This document shows, in pieces, positions 45,409 to 55,300 of a stretch of 64,000 nucleotides of DNA. Within the stretch, counting starts at the first letter, position 1; the number at the start of each line of letters is the position of its first letter. The notes under the pieces are model-generated. The model was not told where the DNA came from. It ran no database searches and saw nothing but the letters and a program-made list of their open reading frames with translations. Origin of the DNA: Pseudoalteromonas byunsanensis (lineage in GTDB: Bacteria > Pseudomonadota > Gammaproteobacteria > Enterobacterales > Alteromonadaceae); contig NZ_MNAN01000026.1 of assembly GCF_001854475.1 (NCBI RefSeq), forward strand, positions 124,001 through 188,000, given 5' to 3'. Position numbers and translations under genes: made by a program.

Positions 45409-46337
45409 TAGCTATTTAACCTATAAACTAATGATGCTGTAATTAAATCGCTCAATGCCATACCCACCGATTTAAATACGGTTATTTCATCACTATGACG
45501 CTGCCAATTCATGTTGTGCATTTCGCTAAGTTCTGCAACCACATCGCTTGCACTAAACACCCCTTGTGCAATTGGAATAAGTAATTCTCCAGCTTCTTTG
45601 AGCACATTCACTTTACTATCAACAAATACCGATGCGCGCTTTATTGTGGTGGTATCACATTCGGAGCAATCGGCATGATGATTACCAATTAAATCCACAT
45701 GAGCGCCCTCCTTTAGCCAACTTCCATCAAACAATGGGTGGTGTGAACCCGTTGCGCAACTGACAATATCAGCACTGGCAATGGTCTGTTGGTTAGACTG
45801 ACCAGCTAAAAATTCGACATCAGGATACAAGATGCGAAGTTGCTCAATGAGCTGCGCAGCTTTGCTGCTATTTCTGGCTATCACAGTGACCTTATTAATA
45901 TCTCTCACTCTAAGGTGCGCCTTGATCATATATGGTGCTAGATTCCCTGCGCCAAAAAACACCAAATGCTTTGCATCTTTACGCGATAAATATTGGCTAG
46001 CCAAAGCCGAAACTGATGCTGTTCGCCATAAAGTGACGCTCGTACCGTCAATCAAAGCAAGTGGCACACCGTGGCTACGCTCAAACAACATTATTTTTGA
46101 ATACAAACTCTCATACCCGTCATTGGCATTATTTGGAAAATAAGTAAACGCTTTAACGCCTATGAATTCGTCGTTCCACGCAGGCAATACAGCGAAGGCA
46201 TCTGCTGAAGATTGAGTCAATGAGTATACGTTACGAGGAGGGGTTCCTGCAGGTTTAGCAAAACCTAGTCTCAACTCATCAATCACACTTTTAAAATTGA
46301 GCGTTTGATGTACTTGTTCAGATGAAATAACTTGCAT
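45408..46337 (-). CDS. Ornithine cyclodeaminase/mu-crystallin family protein
   Basis: A 309-residue NAD(P)-dependent enzyme of the ornithine cyclodeaminase/mu-crystallin family. The nucleotide-binding segment is HLVFFGAGNLAPYMIKAH. Earlier parts FIGVKAFTYFPNN and PLALIDGTSVTLWRTASVSA contain substrate-site residues. Members act as ornithine cyclodeaminase, pyrroline-carboxylate or ketimine reductases, or alanine dehydrogenases, and I cannot choose among these. The ATG at 46337 is preferred because GTAAGGAAG precedes it and it avoids overlap with the M24 gene. It follows that gene by 14 bases. Confidence 0.87.
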   Translation of the reverse strand: MQVISSEQVHQTLNFKSVIDELRLGFAKPAGTPPRNVYSLTQSSADAFAVLPAWNDEFIGVKAFTYFPNNANDGYESLYSKIMLFERSHGVPLALIDGTSVTLWRTASVSALASQYLSRKDAKHLVFFGAGNLAPYMIKAHLRVRDINKVTVIARNSSKAAQLIEQLRILYPDVEFLAGQSNQQTIASADIVSCATGSHHPLFDGSWLKEGAHVDLIGNHHADCSECDTTTIKRASVFVDSKVNVLKEAGELLIPIAQGVFSASDVVAELSEMHNMNWQRHSDEITVFKSVGMALSDLITASLVYRLNS

Positions 46338-46351
46338 ATTTGTCTTCCTTA

Positions 46352-47434
46352 CTAACAAGGCAAAATAAACGATTTAGGTGCATTAGTTAGATACTCAAAT
46401 CCGGTTTCAGTCACTAGAATATCGTCTTCAATACGCACGCCACCTAAGTGAGGTAAATAAACGCCAGGTTCAATGGTAATGACATTCCCAGCACGCAATG
46501 TATAGTCCGTTTTACTGTTAATAAAGGGCACTTCATGTAGGAATAGCCCGACGCCATGCCCAAGGCCTTTACCAGCATAATCTTGGTAACCAGCTGAAAA
46601 TAAGACTTCATCTGAACAGTGATTTAGGTACTTACAATCGACCCCCGCCTTCACTTTTGCAAGCGCGGCCTGTTGAGCGCTCAACACCGTGTCGAACATT
46701 TGTTGCTGCACAGTCGTAGGCTCACCAAACACATAGGTCCTTGTCATATCAGAGCGGTAGCCATTTACTACCGCACCAAAGTCAACCAACAATAAATCCT
46801 GATGGTTTAACTTGGCATCTGATGGCTTACCATGAGGTAAGGCACTGCGTTTTGCGAACAGTAAAATCGTTTCAAAGCTGACACCATCTGAACCGAGTTT
46901 TTTCATTTTATAATCAAGCTCAGTGGCGAGTTCCTTTTCTGTCACACCCACTGACACCTGATTCAACATATCCGCTAATGCTATATCAGCGATTGCCGCA
47001 GCCTTTTTGATACAGTTAGTCTCCCATTCGTCTTTAATAGCACGCTGGGCTTCAATGAGCCCAAGGACTGGGGAAACTTGTACATGTTGTAATTGAGAGC
47101 GAATTTCCTGCCATACGGGTACAGTTACATAAGCGGCATCAAATCCTGTTACACCGGCTGGCAATAGTTGTTTAATGCATTCGCCAAGAGTTTGTGTATC
47201 TCTGTCACGGCAAATCACTTCGCACTGATATGATTCGTCTTTGGCACGTTCAAAATATCGATAATCAGTGATCAGGTAGTTGTTTTGAGGAGTAACTAAT
47301 AGATAGGCTGCATTACCGCTAAAACCACTAAGGTAACGAATATTTTCAAAGCCAAAAACCAAAAGGTTATCTATTTCTTGGGCTTTAAGCTGCTGCTTGA
47401 TTTGTTGTTGTCGACGGAGGTAAATTGCATTCAT
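46352..47434 (-). CDS. M24 family Xaa-Pro aminopeptidase
   Basis: A 360-residue dimetal peptidase that removes the residue before proline. The five metal ligands are visible: Asp in LLVDFGAVVNGYRSD and Asp in SDMTRTYVFG, His in GKGLGHGVGLFLHE, Glu in ITIEPGVYLP and Glu in VRIEDDILV. An N-terminal creatinase-type domain (about 120 residues) precedes the catalytic part. It is the first gene of the operon with the cyclodeaminase-like gene, and a perfect GntR-type palindrome lies in its promoter region. Confidence 0.92.
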   Translation of the reverse strand: MNAIYLRRQQQIKQQLKAQEIDNLLVFGFENIRYLSGFSGNAAYLLVTPQNNYLITDYRYFERAKDESYQCEVICRDRDTQTLGECIKQLLPAGVTGFDAAYVTVPVWQEIRSQLQHVQVSPVLGLIEAQRAIKDEWETNCIKKAAAIADIALADMLNQVSVGVTEKELATELDYKMKKLGSDGVSFETILLFAKRSALPHGKPSDAKLNHQDLLLVDFGAVVNGYRSDMTRTYVFGEPTTVQQQMFDTVLSAQQAALAKVKAGVDCKYLNHCSDEVLFSAGYQDYAGKGLGHGVGLFLHEVPFINSKTDYTLRAGNVITIEPGVYLPHLGGVRIEDDILVTETGFEYLTNAPKSFILPC

Positions 47435-47480
47435 GGCGTTATGTTATTGCTCTAATTATTGAGTAATAACATAACGTAAT

Positions 47481-47502
47481 TTAATATTGTATACAATATT
47501 AA
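47481..47502. promoter_or_regulatory. GntR-type operator upstream of the M24 peptidase gene
   Basis: A perfect 22-bp palindrome with arms TTAATATTGTA and TACAATATTAA. The core TTGTATACAA fits the FadR-subfamily GntR half-site pattern (GTnnAC). It lies 47 bases before the peptidase ATG and next to the GntR gene. Confidence 0.75.
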
Positions 47503-47519
47503 ATATTCAACTTAGTGTG

Positions 47520-48188
47520 TTATTTGTGGTTTTGTTCCATCTTGATCAATAGTTGTTTGATGTCATCTTTGGCACCCGTAATGTGCTTTTTCAAAAATGC
47601 ACACGCTTGCTCCACATCTTTATTCTTACACAGCTCTAGCAACGTTCTATGCTCTTCTGGTGCGGTATTAATGCCACCAGCTAACAAAATATGCATACGC
47701 ACATAACGTTCAGAGTTTTTACTGTATACATCGACTAACTCAGCGGTTTGTGGACGTTGAGCTTTGCTGTAGAGCTTAGAGTGAAACTGAGCATTGAGTT
47801 TACCTGTAGCAGACTCGGTATCGCCCGCTGCTGTGGCTTCTTCAAGGTCAAACAGTATCGCTTCAGCTTCTAGTAAATCTCTGGGAGTCAGGTTTTCTAT
47901 TGAATGGCTCAGTAGTTCAGCTTCTAACAATGCTCGTAAGTCAAATATTTCATCTATTTGTTCAGCGCTTAACTGTGTCGCTGTGGCACCTTTATGCGCC
48001 TCAAAATTAACAAGCCCTTCGGATTCTAATTGCAAAAGTGCTTCTCGTACTGGAATACGGCTAACATTTAGCTCATCGGCAAGTGCGGCTTGACGCAACG
48101 GTTCACCCGCTTTGATTTCACCAGATAAAATCTTTTCTCTAATTGCTTCAGCAACCAATTGCGTACGTGTTTTATGCTCGATAGCCAT
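47520..48188 (-). CDS. GntR-family regulator, FCD (FadR) subfamily
   Basis: A 222-residue transcription factor. The winged helix-turn-helix spans residues about 10-75 with GEPLRQAALADELNVSRIPV and REALLQLESEGLV. The all-helical FCD ligand domain follows (DEIFDLRALLEAELLSH and LNAQFHSKLYSKA). It lies just upstream of the peptidase/cyclodeaminase operon in the same direction, with a perfect GntR palindrome in between, so it probably controls that operon and responds to an amino-acid or carboxylate ligand. Confidence 0.9.
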   Translation of the reverse strand: MAIEHKTRTQLVAEAIREKILSGEIKAGEPLRQAALADELNVSRIPVREALLQLESEGLVNFEAHKGATATQLSAEQIDEIFDLRALLEAELLSHSIENLTPRDLLEAEAILFDLEEATAAGDTESATGKLNAQFHSKLYSKAQRPQTAELVDVYSKNSERYVRMHILLAGGINTAPEEHRTLLELCKNKDVEQACAFLKKHITGAKDDIKQLLIKMEQNHK

Positions 48189-48248
48189 AATGTTCTCTCA
48201 AATTGCATTTAGCATACATTATACATAGATTATTGATTATCGCCATAT

Positions 48249-49244
48249 TTACAATGAGATCTTCGCTACTACCTTACCCAAGTTCTCATTCTCGTGCAAA
48301 ATTGCATGTGCTAAATCAATCTCAGAAAACTCTACTGTTTTAAAAATAGGAATAGACATTTTTTCCGTAAACAAGGCGTTAGCGAATTGTTTTTTAAACT
48401 CTTTAACTAATGTTCTTTTGTATTGCTGGTCTCTATTTCGCAAAGTAGAGCCATGCAGATTGAAGCGTTTGGCCAGTACTTGCGCCATATCAAGCTCCAC
48501 TTTGCGTCCACCCAACATTGCTAAGTTGATACAGTGACAATCCATCGCCGCAACCTTTACGTTCTTGCTAACATACTCACCAGCAACGGGGTCAATGATC
48601 ACGTTGGCTTCAAGACCCGCGGCTTTCATCACCGTTACAAAATCATCTTGGGTGTAGTTTATTGCCAGATCAGCTCCAAGTTGACGGGCATACCGACATT
48701 TCTCCTCATTGCTTTGTGTTGTGATTACGCTTGCACCTATCGCTTTTCCTAACCTGATGGCGGCACTCCCTACCCCAGACGCTCCACCATGTACGAGCAG
48801 CGTTTGTCCTTTTTGTAAACCACCAACCCTTAGAGCAGCATCAAACGCTGTTAAATAAACCTCAGCAAGGCTAGCTGCGGATTCAAAGCTCTGCGCATCT
48901 GGTATCTCAAACAACTGTTCTGCGTCGATACAAACATATTCAGCGTATGCTCCACCTGCCGTAAGCGCAAACACCCGCTTATTTATGAGTCCCTGCAGTT
49001 GTGTATCACCACATTCGACAACCGTTCCCGCAGCTTCCAACCCGAGAATATCACTGTCACCTTGTGGTGCAGGGTATTTCCCTTGCTTTTGCAACAGATC
49101 AGCGCGATTTATACCAAATGCCGACACCTTCACCAGAACTTCGTGTTCTTTGGGCTGAGGAATTTGGGTTTGCGCGATGCTCAGTTTTCCAAAATCGTCA
49201 TGGCTAATATAATTCATTATTGTTTTATTTTGCTCGACTGACAT
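48249..49244 (-). CDS. NAD(P)H quinone oxidoreductase, PIG3 family
   Basis: A 331-residue zinc-independent medium-chain dehydrogenase/reductase. VSAFGINRADLLQKQGKYPA is the PIG3/quinone-oxidoreductase hallmark, and the NADPH-binding segment is LLVHGGASGVGSAAIRLGKA. It presumably reduces quinones or enals in the cytoplasm. TTGGAGC lies before the ATG. It is upstream of the GntR gene with 60 bases between them, so co-transcription is possible but not evident. Confidence 0.87.
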   Translation of the reverse strand: MSVEQNKTIMNYISHDDFGKLSIAQTQIPQPKEHEVLVKVSAFGINRADLLQKQGKYPAPQGDSDILGLEAAGTVVECGDTQLQGLINKRVFALTAGGAYAEYVCIDAEQLFEIPDAQSFESAASLAEVYLTAFDAALRVGGLQKGQTLLVHGGASGVGSAAIRLGKAIGASVITTQSNEEKCRYARQLGADLAINYTQDDFVTVMKAAGLEANVIIDPVAGEYVSKNVKVAAMDCHCINLAMLGGRKVELDMAQVLAKRFNLHGSTLRNRDQQYKRTLVKEFKKQFANALFTEKMSIPIFKTVEFSEIDLAHAILHENENLGKVVAKISL

Positions 49245-49517
49245 TTTGCTTGCTCCAATATTTACCGGTATCCATTTGATTATGATGCTATAACATGCCT
49301 AGCATTAAACGCTAGTCCATTGTTGATTCTGTATTTAACTTAAAAGTGACTCCTAGATAATGCCCCCGCCTAGCGCTGCGCCACAGTTAAGCATATAAAC
49401 GTATCTACACCAAAAATGTCTTATTTGTGAGTCACGTTAGATAACCAAATGTCCACTTGTGTAATTATTTTTCAATTTAACGGTCTATTATTGCATACCC
49501 AAACTGGAATTATATTT

Positions 49518-50351
49518 ATGCACACTCCTATTGTATTTAAATCTATGCTTTGCGTGGTTTCGTTGCTTGCTACTCCATTAAAAGCAGTAGAAGTTCAGTA
49601 CACAAACTTATCAAGTCTAAGTGAATCTCATCAGCAAAAAGTTGAAAACTGGATTGATAGTGGACTTCGAAGCACTTTTAAAACACTAGGCGCTTTGAAA
49701 CAAAATGTTTTACCGGTAAAGTTACAGCCCAGATATTTTGCATTAGAACCCGTGCCGTGGGCCAGTGTTAAACGTGGTAAGTTTGATGGGATTGAGCTGC
49801 ATTTTCACCGCTACGCAAGTGAGTCTTCGTTAATTAAAGACTGGACGCTTTACCATGAGCTTTCACATCTATATCACCCTCTATTTGACTATGATTACTT
49901 TTGGCTCAGTGAGGGCCTTGCCACTTATTTGCAGAATATCATCATGCTAGACAATGGCATTATCAGTTACAGTGAATTCAAAGAAAGGTTGAGCGCGGGG
50001 CTCAAAAGGGGCCGCCAGCAGAGTTATGCGATTAAGGGGCCGCTGAGCGAAGTGGCTAATGATATGTGGCAACTTGGCGCGCAACAAAGGGTATATTGGA
50101 GCGGTACCGCATTTTTTATTGAAGCTGAATTAGCATTAAAAGCACAAACAGGAGCATATACATCGGTTGTTGAGCTCATCAAGCAGTATCAACAATGTTG
50201 TAAACGCGCCAATCACTCCGCTCAGCAATTCTTAACAACGCTAGACAAGCTATCAAAGAGCGCTATTTTTTCTACCCTTTTTAACAGCTATGCTATGCGT
50301 CAAGACTTTCCCGTTATCACTCAATCGCAACTTAACTTGCTGAGGTTCTAA
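49518..50351 (+). CDS. Exported HExxH (gluzincin-like) putative metallopeptidase
   Basis: A 277-residue protein with a signal peptide (HTPIVFKSMLCVVSLLATPLKA). The central part contains a zinc-peptidase motif HELSH in LYHELSHLYHPLFDYDYFWL, followed by LSEGLATYL, where the glutamate is placed as the third ligand in gluzincins such as M1 and M61. No named family was recognised. An upstream in-frame ATG at 49449 would spoil the signal peptide. The 3' end overlaps the convergent sensor-kinase gene by 20 bases. Confidence 0.65.
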   Translation: MHTPIVFKSMLCVVSLLATPLKAVEVQYTNLSSLSESHQQKVENWIDSGLRSTFKTLGALKQNVLPVKLQPRYFALEPVPWASVKRGKFDGIELHFHRYASESSLIKDWTLYHELSHLYHPLFDYDYFWLSEGLATYLQNIIMLDNGIISYSEFKERLSAGLKRGRQQSYAIKGPLSEVANDMWQLGAQQRVYWSGTAFFIEAELALKAQTGAYTSVVELIKQYQQCCKRANHSAQQFLTTLDKLSKSAIFSTLFNSYAMRQDFPVITQSQLNLLRF

Positions 50352-51651
50352 TTACATCATCGCTAAAATGTATAGTAACAGTACGACCATGGCTGTTATC
50401 TTCGCTTTTATATTGCCACTGATATTGAGAGGTTAGCCTTTGCGTTAATTCAAGTCCGAGGCCAAACCCTAATTCATTGTTACTGTTCTCAGGAGCTTTG
50501 TCTTTGTTGCTTATAACAACGTGTCGCCCACGCTGTTCAATATTAACCAGCCCCTCATTGGTATGCACAAAAGCATTTCTTATGATATTACTCAATACAA
50601 TCCTACATACAGTTTCGGGTAAAGCGAATGTGGCCTCATCAGTTTTAATCGCAACAGTCACGGGCTTATCATTAAGCAAATACGTGAGCTGTGATATGAG
50701 TTCGTTGATTAAATCAGCCAAAGATACCTGTGTTGTTGGTACTTTCTTCAATACATCACGATTAAGCCACAGCAATGTATCCATTAGTGATGCCATTGTC
50801 AGCGTTGCACGTTCAATTCTATTTACACATGTAAGCAGCTTTTCCTTGGGTAAATCACTCTCTAGCATCTTCTTTAGTAACTCTGCGTTACTGCGTGTAA
50901 CAGCGATTGGAGTGCGTAATTCATGACTTGAATAGGCCAAAAAACGTTTTTCTCGCTCTACACTTTGTTTTACGCTGCGCATACTCTCGGCAATCATCAC
51001 TGCTAACGTATTAAGTTCGCTAAAACGAAACTCTGGTAATGGTTGTTCTAATTTAGCTTCATCTAAGTGCCCTGCCCAATTTTTTAAACGCTCGACCGGT
51101 CGTGTCACTTTTCTTAACACCAAAACCAGAACAATCACAAATACGGCTATGGCAGAAATGGCCGTGGCGATGATAATCACAAAGTGAGGAACTTTGGGTA
51201 ACTCCAACAATGTATTATCTTTAGAGCTAAAAATAGTCGCCACATAAACAGTCTGAGCCTGATTTTTAACTTTCATGGCAAAATACCCCTCAACGGGTGG
51301 CGAAAACCATCCACCTCCGACCATATGCTTGTTCAACTCGTTGAATTCCATCGCAGCTTCATTTATGTTTAGTTGTATTTGTTTTGGCATGTCCCGCCAT
51401 CGCGACGAAATAATATACTGCTGGTTTTGCTTTGCCTCACCTTTTGTGATTTGCGTTGGCGTATTAGCTAATGTATGAGTGCTAACATCAAACTGTTTGG
51501 CTTGTGCATACATAATGCCGCGCATCGCAACGTCCATCCCTGTTGCAAAGTAATGCATACTCAATGCTGACAACAGCACTATGCTGCTTATCCCTGTCAA
51601 CAGCATGGCAATCAAAACGTAAATACGTAAACTGATCCTGATCTTCATCAA
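50332..51651 (-). CDS. Sensor histidine kinase of the RND efflux operon
   Basis: A 439-residue membrane kinase: two membrane segments (residues about 10-32 and 155-179) flank a periplasmic sensor of about 120 residues, then a HAMP-like linker, the phospho-accepting His243 in AYSSHELRTPIAV, the N-box IVLSNIIRNAFVHT and the G-box LGFGLGLELTQRL. Its start overlaps the response-regulator stop by four bases. With the upstream efflux genes it forms a four-gene operon, so it probably regulates efflux in response to an envelope signal. Confidence 0.9.
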   Translation of the reverse strand: MMKIRISLRIYVLIAMLLTGISSIVLLSALSMHYFATGMDVAMRGIMYAQAKQFDVSTHTLANTPTQITKGEAKQNQQYIISSRWRDMPKQIQLNINEAAMEFNELNKHMVGGGWFSPPVEGYFAMKVKNQAQTVYVATIFSSKDNTLLELPKVPHFVIIIATAISAIAVFVIVLVLVLRKVTRPVERLKNWAGHLDEAKLEQPLPEFRFSELNTLAVMIAESMRSVKQSVEREKRFLAYSSHELRTPIAVTRSNAELLKKMLESDLPKEKLLTCVNRIERATLTMASLMDTLLWLNRDVLKKVPTTQVSLADLINELISQLTYLLNDKPVTVAIKTDEATFALPETVCRIVLSNIIRNAFVHTNEGLVNIEQRGRHVVISNKDKAPENSNNELGFGLGLELTQRLTSQYQWQYKSEDNSHGRTVTIHFSDDVIRTSAS

Positions 51652-52334
51652 CTACCCATTTTCTTTATCACAAAGCCTTTACCACCTACCGTGTGTACAA
51701 GCTTTAGCGCATAATTTGCGTCAACCTGCTTTCTAATATAAAACATATGAACCTTTAAGCTGTTGCTATCAGGGGGGTCATCGGCCCATATCGCCTCAAT
51801 AATTCGCTTTCGAGAAACCACATTAGGACTCTCACGCATTAACAACTCCAGTATTTTAGTGCCAATGGGTGACAAGCTGAGCAACTCATCACCTCGATAT
51901 GCCTCCTGACGTTTAACATCGAGATGTAAATTTTCTACCGTTAGACGCATAGCTTGACCGCTTTTACGTTTGGCCAAAACTTTGGTTCTTACTACGAGTT
52001 CTTCCATCGCAAATGGTTTGATTAGATAATCGTCCGCTCCCTTTTCAAACCCAGTTAGCTTATCTTCCAAAGTATCTCGTGCTGTGAGCATAAGTACCGG
52101 AGTGTCTACCCCTTTGTTGCGTATTTGCTCGCACACTTCTAAGCCATTGACTCTTGGAAGGTTCAAATCCAATATGATCACGTCAAAGTTATGTCTTTCA
52201 ATTAAATTGATTGCCAGAGCTCCATCGCTGGCATGATCACAATAAACATGCTCCAAAGCGAAATAATCCACAATAGCTGCGGCAAGGTCTCTATCATCTT
52301 CAACGAGTAAAACACTTTGCTGTGTATTATTCAT
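51648..52334 (-). CDS. OmpR/PhoB-family response regulator
   Basis: A 228-residue regulator with a receiver domain (phospho-acceptor in VIILDLNLPRVNG, about Asp56; lysine in LIKPFAMEEL) and a winged-helix output domain (SPIGTKILELLMRESPNVVS). The ATG at 52334 has AAAGGTG before it and overlaps the end of the RND gene by 8 bases. A GTG three codons earlier is possible. It pairs with the next-gene kinase and probably controls the operon that encodes it. Confidence 0.92.
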   Translation of the reverse strand: MNNTQQSVLLVEDDRDLAAAIVDYFALEHVYCDHASDGALAINLIERHNFDVIILDLNLPRVNGLEVCEQIRNKGVDTPVLMLTARDTLEDKLTGFEKGADDYLIKPFAMEELVVRTKVLAKRKSGQAMRLTVENLHLDVKRQEAYRGDELLSLSPIGTKILELLMRESPNVVSRKRIIEAIWADDPPDSNSLKVHMFYIRKQVDANYALKLVHTVGGKGFVIKKMGS

Positions 52335-55300
52335 GACGTGCACCTTTTATTTGACCGATGTGCCCTAAGGTTACCTTTTTCAGCGTTTTTATAATTTCAC
52401 CACTTCGCTTTTGATTTCTAAGCGTATTCTTCGTTTCTTCCAATATTAATAATAGAGTTGGCGTCAGAAATAATGTAATTAATGATGCGAATAAAATTCC
52501 ATAACCTAACGCCGCCGCTGCGGGGATCAAAAATTGTGCCTGCAATGATGTTTCACTTAGAAGCGGCAACAAACCAGCAAAAGTTGTGATAGAGGTTAGA
52601 AGTATTGCTCTCAATCGCGAGTGCGCAGCCATACTCACCGCTTCCTTGACTGATAAGCTTCCCTCTTTTTTCAACTGGTTATAACGATTAACTAAAAGCA
52701 AACTGTCATTTACAACGACCCCGCTCAACGCCAATATTCCATTAAGAGACAGTATGCTAAGAGTCAGACCATTGATCCAGTGTCCTAAGATAGCGCCTAC
52801 TATCCCAAAAGGGATCGCACTCATTATAACCAAAGGCTGTAAGTAAGATTTCAACGGAATTGCAAGCAGTGCAAATATGGCAACAAGTGCTAGTACAAAC
52901 ATATGCACCATAGAGCTACCCGTTTCTTGTTGCTGTTGAGCCTCACCAGCGAACTCAAAGCTCACATCAGGGTAACGTGATACCAACTCCACTAATGAAG
53001 TGTCACGCAGCAGCTTGATCAATTCATGTGGTGCTACCGTTGATTTATCTAGTACAGCGCTGATAAACACAGACCTTTGCCCATTTGTTCTTTTGATCTG
53101 TGCACTTTGATACTGGCTGGTGACTTTGGCCACATCGCTCAAAGGCATACGAACGCCATTTGGCGTGGTGATATAAGCTTGGAGTACATCATCGAGTGTC
53201 TGTCGTTGCTCTTCTGGATAACGAACTCGCACTTTGATCTCATCTTCACCACGCTGAAAACGTTGAACTATATCACCACCGAAGTTTTGCAATACTTGTT
53301 TGGATAACTCTGCACTGTCAAGACCTAGCGCTCTACCATAATCAGTCAATTCGAAGTAATACTGAGGCTCTCCTAAGTCTAGGTTATGGTCAACACCACT
53401 GACGCCTTCCTGACGTTTAACCTCTTCTAATAACTCGTTACCCGCTTTTTTTAGTGCTTCACTGTTTGACGACTTTAAAAGCACCTTAAAGTTATCAATC
53501 ATGCCTCTTTTAGCGAGTACTTTGGTTTTTTTAACCCCTTCGAGCGTACCGGCTGATTGACGCCACATATCTGCAAATTCGTAAGCGCTATAGCTGCTAT
53601 TTTTAGCCAATTCAACTGTCACGGAGCCTTGCGTATCACTCTCGGCCAGTACCTGTATGCTGGTGATAAAACTGTTCTGTGTTTCGCTGCTTTGCTCATA
53701 TTTCTTTCTTAACGTACTATCGCTATAAATAGCCAAATTTTCTAATATCAATAAGTTTTTATGAGTTTGCCCAAAGCTTGCGTCATTGTATAAGGTTATA
53801 TCGGCACTCACAGTATCTCCTGGCACTTCGGGGAAAAATGCCACCCTTACTTGGCCACTAAATGGCAATGAGATCACGCCAATCATCAGAGCGATAAATA
53901 CAGTGATTACTTTCGCTTTATGGTTTAACGCATAAGCTAAGCCTTTTTGATATAGATGTTCGTTAAAATAGTTAAGCCCATTATCTGCACATGCACTGAG
54001 CTTTGCCCACCAACCAAATGACTGAGCTTTTTTACGTGTATTAATGTGTGTGAGGTGCGAAGGTAGTATCAGCTTCGATTCAATCAAAGATAACAACAAA
54101 GCTATCGCAACCACAGTGCCAAACTGCGCATATACCTGTCCTAAGCGGCCTTGCACGTTACTCAACGCCACAAATGCTACAACTGTCGTCAACACGCCAA
54201 ATATTGTTGCCGCTGCCACCTTTTGCGTGCCCAAAATCGTGTTTTCATGAGTATCACCATATTGCGCTCTGGTATGATAGATACTTTCACCAACGACTAC
54301 AGCATCATCAACAACAATACCCAATGCCATGATAAAGCCAAAAGTCGTCATTTCATTGAGCGTGAGACCTGCGAAGCTTTCAGTCATAAAGAATAACGTG
54401 CCGCAAAACACAAATGGCAGACCCATAGCAACCCAAAGCGCAACTCTCACATTCAAAAAAAGCGCTAACACAATGAATACCAATGCAATTCCCGTAAGCG
54501 CGTTTTTGATCAGCAAAGACAAACGTTCAGTGATCAGAGTACTTTTATCGAGCCAGCTTTCGATATGTATGTTTTTTGGCAGTATGGCGGAGTTTTGCCA
54601 TTCACTGACCACTTCTTTAGCCTGTTCGACCATAGTAACGACATCACCAAAGTCATCCATAACAATTTCTAACGCCACTGCGGTCTTAGTGTTGTAGCGA
54701 GATACAGCGAAACTATCATCTTCAATAATGCGCGTGACGGTTCCAATGTCTTTTAGCGTTATAGAGCCACCGGAGGCAAAGCTCTTGATAACAATTGACT
54801 CGAAGTCGCCGACGCTAAATGCTTGATCAAGTACCTTAAGGCGAACCGATTTATCCTCATGCCTCAGGCTCGTGCCAATCGCGTATGAAGATTCTTTGTT
54901 GATTGCCTCAGCAACTTGCTTGAGTGTTAAACCATAGGCTTGTAGCGTTTGCTCCTCAACTTCTACAGATATCATGGCTTGCATCTTCGCTTTTATTTGT
55001 ACGTCTTTGATATCGCTCTTTGCAAGTAACTGTGTCTTTAATTTAATGGCCCAATCATTCAGACTTTGTCTGTCTACATCTCCATAGAGTTGCACCCACA
55101 AAACGTGATCCTGACGTTTAGCTTTGGTGATTACAGCGGGTTCCGCTCGTTGTGGTAAATTATTAATAGCATCAACCTGCGCTTTTACATCTTGGTAAAG
55201 CGTGTCAATGTTATAACCGCTTTGCATTTCTATGCTGACATGCGCACCACTAGCATTTGAGGTGGAAGTAATATTTTTTATACCCCCTACCGATTGCAGT

